The translations under genes were made by a program, and so were the position numbers. A model generated the notes under the pieces. It did not search any database. It saw nothing but the letters and a program-made list of their open reading frames with translations, and had not been told where the DNA came from. This document shows positions 12,219-23,319 of a stretch of 64,000 nt of DNA, one piece after another. The stretch spans positions 1,054,001 to 1,118,000 of the forward strand of contig OY752140.1 in the NCBI GenBank assembly GCA_963573315.1. Reading direction: 5' to 3'. Numbering within the stretch: the stretch's first letter is position 1; every line of letters starts with the position of its first letter. The DNA is from Entomortierella parvispora. Its lineage: Eukaryota; Mortierellomycota; Mortierellomycetes; Mortierellales; Mortierellaceae.

Positions 12219-12360
12219 GCGTTTTCTCCTCTTGAACTTCTCTCCAATCTCACCAGAACATCCTCAATTCTCTCTCAAACCTACTCGCAGACTTCTCGTC
12301 TCTCTCTCTCTTTCTCTCACTCTACTCTTACTCTCTTACTCTCAAATCTCAAATCTCAAA

Positions 12361-12471
12361 ATGGCTTTCTCTTGCCCCCCCTCACCTCAGCCTGCAACAA
12401 ACAACTTCAACAGATTCACCCAGCCCAAGACTTCCTTTGATAGACACCGACCCACAAAACAACCGTCGTAA
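12361..12471 (+). promoter_or_regulatory. uORF2 of the bZIP gene (36 codons)
   Basis: The second leader ATG, in good context (CAAAATGG), opens a 36-codon frame rich in Pro, Ser, Thr and Asn. It stops 172 nt before the main ATG; uORF1 ends 142 nt upstream of it. In GCN4-type control the later uORF is the inhibitory one that is bypassed when eIF2 is phosphorylated. That role is inferred from position. Confidence 0.65.
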
Positions 12472-12643
12472 AGCACACACTCTGCCATCGATCCTTTTCA
12501 TATAGCCTTTTTCTCTCTCTTGCACCCTCTTCCTCTCCCTTCTGCTGTTCAATTTCACATTCTTGATATTTGATCAATTGTACCCCCAAAGAAAAAAACG
12601 CACCCTCTTCCCTTCCACCCTTCCCATCATTTCGTTCAAGAAA

Positions 12644-14025
12644 ATGAACAAGAACATCTCCAACAACAGTGGCGCCGTTTTCGCCGAGCGCCTGCTCAAG
12701 TCGGCGGACTCGCTCGACTTTGCCCTGTCTGGCCAAGGTAAAGAATTGAATTGGCTCTCTATTTATGTACCTTTCATCTCGTGGCACAGGAGTGAGATCC
12801 TTGACTCATGTGACTGTGAAATGACTCGTTCCTGTCATTTGCCCTGTTCCTGTTTCCCCATTTGCTCTGAGACCCTGTGGCACGACTTGAACCTTACAAA
12901 TCTTTGGCTTTGCTTCTCCTCACTCACGCAATAGACAAGAAGGGCCTTTCTCGACAAGGCCTGATCGACTTTGGCAGCCTTGACACCGTCTTTGGCTCCT
13001 CCGAGCTCTCGGCCACCCTTTTCGACGACTGGCTCTCCAACGACCTCGAGCAGGCCGGATTCACCAGCCAGGACGACTCGTCTTCGGATTCCGACTCCAA
13101 CAGCCACAGTCCTGTGCTGTCCTCCAAGAGCGACTCGCCCGTCGTGGGCTTTGATTCGATTTCCTCTGACGCCGAGCTAATTCAGTCCCCTGGATTTGAC
13201 TCGACCATGGCGTTCTTCCCCGATATGCCTGTGCCTGCCCGCGCTCTCGGGTCACCCATCTCTGGCAGTGATGCTTCGCCCTTGCTGCCCTTGACCCCCG
13301 AGGCCGTGCAGCAAGCAGCCGCGGCTCTGAACATTCCTTGGAGCAAAGGATTGGAAGAGGCAGTTTTGGCTCAATCGCTGTTGGCCTCGTTCCCAATGGC
13401 CCTGCCATTGTCTGCACGCCAACCTGTGGCAGCACCTGTTGCCGGGATTTCGGCCTCCCCCCTGGCAAATCTTTTGCCAAAGCACGGTGCCAGTATCAAC
13501 GTCGCCCATGACAATGCCGTGGACACTCCCATGTCGCCCATGACGCCATCCTCCCCCATGAGCGAGCGCGCCCAATCTGCGACGCCCTCGATGCCACCCT
13601 CCACCCCAAGATTGTCCATTTTGAGCAGCACTCAAACGCGCTTGCCCGTTACTGGAGCCAACTCCACGGTCCATGCCACGACTTACAAGAGCTCGTACAG
13701 ATCTGCCTCTTTGAAGAGGGATCGCGAGTTTGAGGAGCCACCATCGGTGCTCGACGGCAAGGATATCTCCGAGATGGACGAGGTGTCCTTGAAGCGCGCC
13801 AAGAACACTGATGCCGCTCGTCGCTCCCGCCACAAGAAGCTGGTCAAGATGGAGAGCTTGGAGCAACGCGTTGCCGAGCTCGAGGTCGAGAACTCCATGT
13901 TTGAAAGCAAGTTGAACGAGGTCGAGTTGGAGCGTTCACTGCTTGCTGACAAGGACCAGATGCAACAGGCACGCATTCAGGAGTTGGAGCAGGTGCTTGC
14001 TTCCTTGAGGGAGAAGCTCTACTAA
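12644..14025 (+). CDS. GCN4: GCN4/CPC1-like bZIP transcription activator
   Basis: A 394-aa bZIP protein. Exon 1 is 12644-12737, the intron 12738-12934 (GT-AG, 197 bp) and exon 2 12935-14025; the join reads GQDKKGLSRQ. The N-terminal two thirds are acidic and rich in Ser, Pro and Ala, consistent with activation regions. The C-terminus has the basic region LKRAKNTDAARRSRHKK, which carries the N-x-A-A-R-x-S-R core and closely matches Gcn4, followed by a leucine-zipper-like coiled coil to the end. Gcn4 homologues activate amino-acid biosynthesis genes through TGACTCA sites during starvation. The leader carries two uORFs and the intron contains a TGACTCA. Other fungal bZIPs are possible, but basic region and leader together favour the GCN4/CPC1 class. 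Confidence 0.85.
12802..12828 (+). promoter_or_regulatory. Candidate Gcn4/AP-1 sites in the bZIP intron
   Basis: TGACTCA at 12802-12808 and TGACTCG at 12822-12828 lie in the first intron of the bZIP gene. TGACTCA is the optimal Gcn4 site, which would allow autoregulation. Two 7-mers can occur by chance. Confidence 0.3.
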
Positions 14026-14190
14026 GAGGTCGTAGTTTAATCATTTCAGTTCTTATTTTTCTTTCTTTTCTGCAATACATATTCAGTAATAAACACAGCA
14101 TCAGTTCAATCAAACTCGCGTGAATCTATTCCTCCCATCTTTCCATCTTTATTTGCTGGTGACAAGAGTTCGAGGGACCTGTCTAAGCTA

Positions 14191-15018
14191 TTAAAAGTTC
14201 TCGAGCAAGTTGTTGTCATGGCGGTACTTGACAAGATCGGCAATGGTGATGAGTTTAAGACCATGCTTCTTTGCAAATTTATAACAATCATCGCGACGCG
14301 CCATTGAGCCGATGCTGTCCTTGTTGACCAACTCGCAGAGAACAGCTACAGGTTGTAACTTTGCCAATTTGCACAGATCGACCGAGGCCTCTGTGTGGCC
14401 CACTCGATGGATCGATCCTCCCTCGACGGGTAGCAATGGTAGAATATGACCCGGTCGATTGAAATCCCGGGCCTTCATGGCCGGATTCGCCAAAGACCGA
14501 CAGGTCAAGGCGCGATCGTGAGCAGAGATCCCAGTGGAGGTTCCGTGAGCAAAGTCGACCGAAATGGTGTAGGCGGTGCGCATGAGCTCTTGGTTGCGGG
14601 GCACCATCAGAGGCAGCTCGAGTTCCTTGAGTCTTGCAGAATCGGTGGGCACACAGACGTAGCCGCTTGAATGGCGGATGAGGAAGGCCATTTGTTCAGT
14701 CGTGATCTTTTCCGCAGCTATGATCAGATCCCCTTCATTCTCGCGGTCCTCGTTATCAACGACCAAGACAAACTTGCCATCCGCTATTTCAGAAGAGTGA
14801 GTGGGAGTGGAGGGAGTAGGGAGTAAGGAATAGAGTGTGGAGAAGTTGTTTTGAGAAGCAATTGGGACCATAAAAGCAACAACAGAGTCTGATCAGTCTT
14901 GCGCAGCGCAGCTTTGTTAGGCGAGAGATGACCATGGTCTTGTATTCTTACCGATATCTTGCACAGCACTCTCGATTGAGTCAAACTGAACAACAGTGTC
15001 AGGCAACTCTTGAACCAT
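14191..15018 (-). CDS. RIB3: 3,4-dihydroxy-2-butanone 4-phosphate synthase
   Basis: A 219-aa enzyme of riboflavin synthesis that converts ribulose 5-phosphate to dihydroxybutanone 4-phosphate plus formate. Exon 1 is 15018-14952, the intron 14951-14784 (GT-AG) and exon 2 14783-14191. Visible family motifs are DNEDRENEGDLIIAAE (metal and substrate binding), HGTSTGISAHDRA, FNRPGHILPL and GHTEASVDL. There is no GTP cyclohydrolase II domain, so this is the stand-alone fungal form (yeast Rib3 is 208 aa). It diverges from the RFC subunit gene across about 665 bp. Confidence 0.95.
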
Positions 15019-15683
15019 GATGGAGGAGGGTATTCTTTGTTGCTTTGTTAAAGGAGGGGAAGGAGGGAGTTTTCTTGGGGGGTCTTGACTGTGCTTGGTG
15101 GAGGAGAAAAGAATGAAAGAAAGAGATGAAAAACGTGGCATGGGCAATTTATGAGGGAAAAAAAAAGAACGCGGCACGTTCCGCTAGCCTCTTCTGTCCA
15201 TTTTTTTCGGCGCGCGAAAATGGTCATTTCCTATTTTATTCATCGCCCAAGTGCTAAAAGGGCATCGCCCTTGCCCTTTTCTGGACAGCAAGAGCGTGAA
15301 GAGTGGGGGAAGGGGGGCATCCGCTGATCGCGAAGGGAACCTAAGCCGGCCGACCGATCGATTGTCGTGAGCGAGAGAGTGTTGCACATCTGTCGCTAAA
15401 GAGATAAAAACAAAGCAAACAAGGACCACAATGGCAGGTCATTGCGCAGCGACACGACCCACGACCATCTCGCCAGTGGCGTCGAACTGCATCAATCGCC
15501 GACAGGCAGGGGAGGTTGAGTTCTTCGTCTTGTCCCTGGGTGACTCCAGAACTGAATTTTTCACGTGACCAAAAATCGCGCGACAGTGGCGGTGGCTTTT
15601 GACCAAACACCGAGTTCAGTTGACGCGAGCTGCCTTCAAGGCATTCACGCTTCCCCAACTCCACACCAACAGGAACCGACATT
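15019..15683. promoter_or_regulatory. Divergent promoter region RIB3 / RFC3
   Basis: A 665-bp spacer between the two divergent start codons. It contains a palindromic GGCGCGCG stretch near 15209 and no supported gene. It must carry the promoters of both neighbours; I recognise no specific site. Confidence 0.5.
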
Positions 15684-17567
15684 ATGGACGAAGACCAGGT
15701 CATGACCGACGCTCCCGCTGTGGAGACCGTCAACGCCTTCACCGCCCTCGGCAGCAAAGGAAAAGGCAAATATGTCGAGCCCACCGCTGCCTCTGATGAG
15801 ACCCTGCCCTGGTAAGTAGACGTCCATCGAGAGGCACACGAGCCACAGAGATGCAATTGGTTGCAACATGACAGTGGACATGCAGCAGAGAAGGAGGAGA
15901 GTGCAAGGAGGACATGGAAAACAATTTCTTGTGCAGAGAAGCATCGGTCGGAATGAGCTTTTTTCATTGGCGTACTGACAATACCTCGTTACATTCGTCC
16001 TCAATTGATTTTTGTAGGGTTGAAAAGTACAGACCTGTTACACTCGACGACTTGGTCTCGCACAAGGATATTACTTCCACTAGTAAGCCTACGATGCTGA
16101 CAGAGACCCAATATACACTTTATTGTCACAGATCTCATTTGGAAGAGAGAAACTCACCAAAGATTTTTCTTTTCCGTCATTCTAATCATCTAGTTGAGAG
16201 GTTCATTGATGAGAACAGACTGCCTCATATGCTCCTCTACGGGCCCCCAGGAACAGGAAAGACGTCAACCATTTTGGCCTGTGCTCGCAAGTTGTATGGT
16301 CCCATGTGGAAGAGCATGACTATGGAGGTATATAAGGATTGTTACAAGAGAGTATACCATGGATTGTACGTTGAAGATCTGACCCATGTCTCGCTCTTTC
16401 TCTCTCTAGTTGAACGCATCGGACGACCGCGGTATTGACGTTGTGCGTGAGCAGATCAAGAACTTTGCCAGTACGAAAAAGATCTTCAGTTCTGGATTCA
16501 AGTTGATTATCCTGGATGAGGCGGATATGATGACCCAGACAGCTCAAAACGCTTTGAGACGAGGTAAGACGCGATCCTGTGGATCGAAATAAGGGAGATT
16601 GTTGCTTGAACAGAAAACTAGGCTTTCTTTTGAGGAATGGCAGATCTAATCAGAGTGTATGATGATGGAATAGTTGTCGAAAAGTACACACGGAATGTCC
16701 GCTTCTGCATTATCTGCAACTATGTCAGCAAGATCATCCCAGCACTACAGTCAAGGTGCACTCGTTTCAGATTTGGACCCTTGGGAATGGAGCAAGTGGA
16801 CTCGCGACTGAACTATATCATTGAGAACGAACAGTAAGGACACTGCAGTTTTCCAGGGGAGGTTCAGCAGTGTTGCACTGAGGCTGTGAATGTCTGATGT
16901 GCTCATACTGTCTTCAACACTACCATAGCGTCAATATCACGCCAGAAGGAAGAAAGGCGCTCCTGCAGCTGTCCAAGGGCGACATGAGACGTGCGCTAAA
17001 CATCTTGCAGGCTTGTCACGCAGGTTACGATGTCGTGGATGAAGATGCTGTTTACAACTGCACGGGAAACCCTCACCCTGCGGACATTGAGACAATCGTG
17101 AGTGGAATGTTGACAGACGACTTTACAACGGCCTACTCCAGTACGTATTTTGATCAACTTTTCTCAGGAAGCTTCCACAGAAGATGGATGTTAAATCTAC
17201 TTTGTTTTGTTGCTGAAATATCATTGTTGCTTCCCCCAATAGATATCTCTTATTTGAAGACAATCAAGGGAATGGCACTGCAGGATATTTTGACCGAAGT
17301 GTACAACTACCTTGAGTTGATTGAGCTGCCAGCTAACGCACGGGTTTATCTTTTGGACAAGATGGCGGATGTGGAGTAAGTTTTTTTCCTTCTTGCTTTC
17401 TTCATTCTTCTGGAGAAAGGAAAGATTCCATGTTTACACAAAATCTAACCCTACCAATGACTCTTCCTGATAATAGATACAAATTGTCGACAGGCGCAAA
17501 CGAAAAGATGCAATTGACCTCGTTGATCGGATCTTTTAGAATTGGCGCCGATCTCATGCAAAAGTAG
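15684..17567 (+). CDS. RFC3: Replication factor C small subunit (yeast Rfc3 / human RFC5 type)
   Basis: A 358-aa AAA+ clamp-loader subunit that helps load PCNA at primer-template junctions. Eight exons: 15684-15811, 16018-16082, 16194-16327, 16410-16563, 16674-16833, 16929-17140, 17243-17375 and 17477-17567; all introns GT-AG and the sum in frame. Motifs in order: LPWVEKYRP, Walker [24 protein letters not shown], Walker [12 protein letters not shown], the SRC motif [40 protein letters not shown], and a C-terminal collar segment [10 protein letters not shown]. The wording of these motifs matches the Rfc3/RFC5 paralogue better than Rfc2 or Rfc4. It is convergent with GSH2, about 90 bp between stops. 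Confidence 0.95.
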
Positions 17568-17658
17568 CAGGACAAAGCTCTCCTCAAAGTAACCTTCACA
17601 CGCACGGCCAGCATGAAAAGTTTGAATAAAATAATGTATAGTATCTATTATTTGCTTC

Positions 17659-19247
17659 CTACACGAGCAGCAAGGAGTCGATGACTGCAAATCCAGCTGC
17701 GACACCTCCTTCATTACTCTCGACTCCCTTTGTGCGCAACAAATGACCACCGTTGTCATTTCTGATCACACGCTTGCCATCATGCAAGTAGATGCCATAA
17801 ACGCCCAGTTCCGAGACCACATCCGCCTTTTGCAACTCACCCTGACGAAGAAGCACATTCTTGGTCACAGGTGGACGGATGATATCCATCAAGATGTAGG
17901 CATTCCTCTGCTCTGCCGTCAAGGTCTTCAAAGCCGTCTGGATATCCTTGCCATAGATGTTGTTTCCACCGCCTTCCCGCTGAGGCTTCATCACCAACTC
18001 ATCGCTATTCTTAAGAGCAGCTTCGTAAGCGGCCAAACCGTCGGTCGAATCATCCAGGGGGTAAAGACCAGTAAATGAGGCCCTCAATGCCGCCACAACC
18101 TCGGGATCCTGCACAAATCGTTCCAATTGCCCTGGAGCCGCAAGGACCTGTTGGACCTTCTTTGTCCCTACAAGTTGATAGGCGACCGTGGGGCATTTGA
18201 TGGCCAAGGAACGCTCGGCCAAGAGTCGACCATCCCATTCCTTTTCCGTTGGGTAATCTGTGGTGGCGTAAGCGGATCTATAATAGGCCACCGAAATCTC
18301 TTGGTCATCACTTTTTTTTGGGGGGTTGAGGGTAAGGGTGTATAGGTGTTAGAAATGCTGTGGATTGTGATTGCAAGACATTGACGGGTAGTACGATCCA
18401 GATTGCTTTTCTGTCCTGCTTACATGTAGAGCGCTTTAGTTTGAGGGTCCAATCTTCCATGGTCGGCAATCTCTGCCAAAGTCCTGCGGATCAACACGAC
18501 TCCATGACTAAAATAAATGGATCCCAAAAGCGAGTTAGATTCAGTTCAGTTGACAGAGGAAGGATGCAATGAAGGATCGACTTACTTTTTCAAGAGGTTG
18601 TACTCAATGTAGCGCTGATCAAACGCGTTTCTCTCCCCTGGCTGGACAACCATCATGACTTTGGCGCTATCCAAAAGATTTTTTTTTTTAAAAAAATAGT
18701 AAAACATGAGTCCTTGTTTGCCCTTCCAAGTTCAAGTAGGTAGTCTTCCATGATCAGACCCTTCACAAAGAGAACACACTTACGTCTTGGATCCATAGTG
18801 TTGGTGGGCAAAAGCCAATCCTGAGGAGATCGACTCGATCGACTCACTGCTGGGCAAAGCCGAAACATCCAGTTTGTCTGTAAAGTATCCTGTTGTTGCT
18901 TGAAGGTATCTATCGAGACATGAGGCACAGAATAGTCAGAAACCTCCTGCGTGGACAATGAACCCTTTTGCAGATTGCTTTCATTCCTCGGTCGATTGTT
19001 TTCACAAACCTGTGAAGATCTCCTGTCAGCGATGACAGACTGCCAAATGAAACCGAGATAGTGTTCAACTCGACTTGCTTGATCGCCGCCTCTGAGAAAT
19101 CCTGTCCTTGGTTCAAGTGAATAATGTAGTCGGATCGATGAACTCCCAGCGACGCAGACTGATAAAAAAAAAATCATGATCGAGAGAACAGATTTGTCAG
19201 AAAACGGTGTTGGAAAAGACAGTCCAGCTCATGAATTAATCAGCCCG

Positions 19248-19278
<31 letters not shown>

Positions 19279-19862
19279 GAAAAAAAAATGTTGGCAATAT
19301 TCCCAGGATCCCTCCTTCAATTGCGCCATCGTTGTGTTCCCGTTTCTTTTGTCCATCTCTAAAAAGGATCTAAAAAGTTCGGTTCTTTGGTCTGTACCTG
19401 CGCAATGCCCTCCTGCTTGACAACGAGATAAAGGTCGTACAGGCGCTTTACGAAATCGTCTACGGTCGAGAGACTATTTCCGAAGCAAAAGTAAAAGAGG
19501 GTCAGACTCAGGCTACTTCATATCGAGAGAAGGTCAAGTGGCCGAGAAAGGCCTTTAAAGACTTTTTGCTATTCCCCCCCTCCCTATGCCTACCTCTCCA
19601 TGATTTCCTTCAAGAAGGCATCGTCTTCAGAGATATCGTGAACCAGTTGGTTAAACAAGGGCTGGATCTTGACTGCATCCTTGAAGGCCTTCACGGGGAA
19701 AGGGGTTGGGAAGAGAGACACGGGCGCATTGACGACTCCTGTGTGCGAGGCTGCGCTGGCTGGAGGTCGAACGACAAGCCCGTGCGAAAGAGCAAAGTCC
19801 AAAGCGGCATCTTTGAGGATGAGCAACTGATCGTCCGTGACGGAGGTGGCCAGGTCAGACAT
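17659..19862 (-). CDS. GSH2: Glutathione synthetase, eukaryotic type
   Basis: A 478-aa ATP-grasp enzyme joining gamma-glutamylcysteine and glycine. Seven exons (minus): 19862-19594, 19473-19398, 19158-19010, 18909-18784, 18666-18586, 18507-18424 and 18310-17659, all GT-AG and in frame. Visible motifs: LGVHRSDYIIH, VELNTISVSFG, FDQRYIEYNLL, LAGTKKVQQ-like VGTKKVQQVLAAPG, the Gly-rich loop MKPQREGGGNNIYG, ILMDIIRP, SELGVYGIY, and the C-terminal LLRTKGVESNEGGVAAG. Length agrees with human GSS (474 aa). Intron 2 contains a long A-run. Confidence 0.96.
19253..19287. repeat. Poly(A) run in a GSH2 intron
   Basis: About 26 A residues, one G, then eight A residues, within intron 2 of GSH2. It reads as poly(T) in the transcript sense and is a likely site of length variation or sequencing error. 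Confidence 0.8.
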
Positions 19863-20280
19863 TTAGGCGAGTTGGAATCTGAATGAGAGAAAGGAAAGGG
19901 AAGGCGAGGGAGCGGAATTAAGGAAAGAAGAGAATGGAGAGAAGGATGAACGGATGGATGGAAGAAGAAACGAAGAGTGAAAAACGTACGCATGACAAAG
20001 CTCGCGACTTGCCCGCTCCGCCCAGTCAATTTTCTGCTTTGTTCGTTCTGCGCAGATTAAAAAAAGAAAGAAAAAGAAGCCGCCGCGCGTTCTGACTCTG
20101 ACCCCGTCTAAATCCACATCTCCTTCCTCTCTTTGTCCTCTTGTCCATCTTCTACCATCTCGGTCTGTGCAGGGAGGTCCTTTTACAAAGTCTCGGTTCC
20201 ATCATGCAGGTACACACCCTCGGTGCACGTTTATTAATATATTACAGGGGTTTGCTTACAGGGTTTTGCGCCCATGGCCC

Positions 20281-22796
20281 TCATAGCCCCCCTTCACCGG
20301 AAAGCTGGGCTCCCTTCTTGGAAAAGAGGGCAGCACTCACCACGTCGTGAAACTTCAAGTTCTTGCCTCCGCTGGGCGACCCCGACGCACTCGCTCCACC
20401 CTCTGCTGAGATCTGCGGAGAGTCAGAGGTGGGCGCTACGGTAGACGGCGGGGACCCATTCTGGACACCACCGCCTTGCATTCTCCTCAAGATACCCACA
20501 GCCCGTGCAGCCTTCTTGAAAACATTACGCGCATCAAAGTTCCGTCGAACGGCCGGCAAGAGATTCACACTGTCTGAGGGCGACGCTGGCGCAGACAAAT
20601 CCTGATCCAACATCGCACGGAACCATGGGTGGGAAAGGGCATGTGTGGCCGTGGACCGTTTTTCAGCCGGTCGAACCAACAGTGAATCGATGAATGCCTT
20701 TGCCAATGGCGACACGTCCTTCCAGTACATCTCTTCATATAGGTATTCTCCTGTCATGATATTCTCGAACAATGCAGATTGATCTAGGAGTGGACCATTA
20801 GGGGTTAGTTCGAGTGACACAACTGTCCAGAAGCAATCTAGAAGAATAGTAAAAAAAATCAAGTTACCTTCTCCCCAGAAAGGTGTGTATCCACAAAGGA
20901 GCGTGTAGGCGATAACGCCCACACTCCAAATGTCAACAGGTTTGCCGTGTCCAATTTGTTCAAGAACCTCAGGCGCCACATACCCAGGGGTTCCGCACGC
21001 TGTCATCAGGACATCGTTTCCACTTGTCAAGACCTTGCTCAGGCCAAAGTCTGTGATCATGAGTCGTGCGGATTCCGTAGAGTCGGCAAATAGCAGGTTC
21101 TCTGGTTTCAAGTCGCGATGGACAATATCAAGACTGTGCAGGTATTCCACACCAAGCAAGATCTCGCGGACGAGCCTAGCGGCATCACCCTCGGTATAGT
21201 AACCCTTCTTTAAAAGCTGATCAAAGAGCTCACCGCCAGCGGCCATGTCTGTGACCAAGCAGACTGCGTCTTCCGTTTCAAACATCTCCAAGAGCGAGAC
21301 GCAATTGGGATGCCGTACACGGGAAAGGACATTGATCTCTGTCTCCAGCATTGCGACCTTGTCTAAAAAGAGCAAAAAAGTGAAGACTCTCTCAGTCATT
21401 GCAATGCACTTTTTGGAAAATGAAGACGTAAAAAAAAAGACCGAGACCAATTCTTACCAAGCAATTTTGACTTCAAGATAATCTTGAGGGCATACGATTT
21501 TCCTGTCGACTTTAGCTTGATCTCCTTGACCGTGGCAAACGTGCCAACGCCGAGTACATTATCAGTAATGGTGTAGAGCTCAAGCAACGTCGGGTGCATC
21601 TTTGGTCCTTTACTCTTCATCACTGGCGAGATACCCGCGTCAATGTGGAAATCAGGGAATTCTCGGGCAATGACCTCCATCGCCCGCGTAGGCTGGCTGC
21701 TATCATTGATCTCGGTCATGGCTTCTTCAACTTTTGACGTTGCCTTCCCCACTCCTACTCCTGTCCCTGTTTCAGTCCATGGGGGGTCGTCTTCACAACC
21801 GCCGTCATCTTCAGAGACAGAGAGGTAGCTCAGATCGGGATCAGACGGGTCGTGGGCGCGAACGCCTTTGCCTTTGATCTTTAAATCCTTCTTCTTTTTG
21901 GATCTGGTCCGCGTCAACGACTTGAAGAGCTTTCTGAAGAACTCGAGGATTTCTTTCATCGGCCGAGTAACACGATGGCGTTTCGACGACGTCCTTGTTG
22001 AGTGGGTGGTCTTTTGATCTACGGATGGTTTTCGGGCTTGCTGCTTTTGAGCAACTTTTGCATTGTTGAGATTCTGTTTCTGCCGCCTTTGGTGTGGATC
22101 GGCTGTGGGAGTAGGGTGATGGTGATGACTCTGGATGACAGTGTGCCTTTCAATGCTCGTGGGAGGCAGCGCAGAGACCGAGGTGATGATGACATTGGCG
22201 GACTGGGCCGCTGCTTCAGCAATGCTGTAGCCTTCCCCTGCAGAAGATGCAGAGTTGCTCTTTTGTCGAATCTGTTCCCACAGGTGCTGCGACCAGTCCT
22301 GCACGCTCTTGTGATGAGAGGGGTGGTATGGGGTGAGGTAGTCGAGGTTGAGTCCATCGGCGGCCCATGGGGCAAGGATGGGGGAAGGCGTCTCTGCTCC
22401 GGTGACAAGGGTCTGGACGGCGCAGAGCGTGTTGTCGTGGTAATGGTAGTGCAAGATCGAACGTGAATCCTCCGCGGGATAATTGTCGTCGTTGTGGCAG
22501 TAATAATTGGTGGAGCCGTGCTCAGCAGCAGTCGAGGTCGAGGTCGAGGCTTGATCGGGTTTGGATTTAGGCACGCTCTCTCCCAAAGACGGTTGCTCGG
22601 TGCGGGCCTGGGAGCTGCTGCCGGCAACGCTATGAAGAGGTGGGATCGAGATGGCAAGGGATGATGTCGAAGGGGCCGAGGTGCTGGAGCCGGTGCTGAA
22701 GCTGGCACCGGGCGTGCTTCCTGGAGAAGGAAAGGATTCCGCGTCGACTGTGCCCTGGTCCGACAGGCACGGCCGTGCAGGAGACTGGTTGAGCAT
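20281..22796 (-). CDS. CaMK-family Ser/Thr protein kinase with long N-terminal extension
   Basis: A 778-aa kinase. Exons (minus): 22796-21458, 21362-20868 and 20783-20281, GT-AG and in frame. Residues 1 to about 400 are Ser/Thr/Pro/His-rich and likely disordered, with a Lys/Arg-rich patch (TRTRSKKKKDLKIKGKG). The kinase domain then shows GVGTFATVKEIKL (Gly loop), ALKIILK (Lys), HRDLKPENLLF, DFGLSK and GTPGYVAPEVLEQIG. After it, RRNFDARNVFKKAARAVGIL resembles the autoinhibitory/calmodulin-binding segment of CaMK1. Fungal CaMK1-like kinases are usually 400-450 aa, so the extension is unusual. The start is the first in-frame ATG followed by low-complexity protein sequence; a later start cannot be excluded. 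Confidence 0.85.
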
Positions 22797-23319
22797 GACG
22801 GGAATGCAATGCAGAGAATGTGGAAATGAGGCGGAAAAAGAAGACGGCGGAGCGATGGAATGCAAAAAGAAAGGGCCGTCGGGATGCAGAGGGGAGCGAG
22901 GGAGAAGAAGAGGGGGAAGAGGGAGGAAAAGAAAGAAGGGAGGCTGCAGGACCTTGCTTGGGCAATAAAATAAAATCAAAAACAGAAAAAACAGAACAAA
23001 CGAGGGAGAGCAGCACTGTCAGAAACGGACGGGGCGGAGCAGGCAGCAGCAGCGGACATCTACGGCCATCTACCATCCATCTCTGTCGATTGGAATTTTA
23101 GCGGGCGTGGGCTGTGCTTAGCCCCGCGTGGCCATTGGTCCGCTGCGTCTCTCCCTCGTCTCTTCGCGGGCTGGGCACAGCCTCACGCTCACCTCATGGT
23201 TTGTTTGGATCTGCCTTTGCCGCCTCTTTCTTTTATTACGGTTGAACTCGCTTCTTCTCCCCCCTCCCTCTTCTGATCAGCTCAGCACACTAGCAAGGTC
23301 CTCATGCGGCTTGGCTTGC
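22797..23319. other. Intergenic spacer, kinase promoter and transporter 3' side
   Basis: About 520 bp between the kinase start and the stop of the transporter pseudogene, both on the minus strand. GA-rich on the plus strand (pyrimidine-rich in the kinase transcript sense). No gene seen. Confidence 0.5.

Noticed and set aside
19176-19373. Plus-strand frame containing a poly-Lys run
   Set aside because: Produced by the poly(A) run in a GSH2 intron on the opposite strand.
22002-22466. Plus-strand 154-codon frame and other frames over 22.0-22.8 kb
   Set aside because: Antisense or out-of-frame shadows of the low-complexity N-terminus of the kinase.
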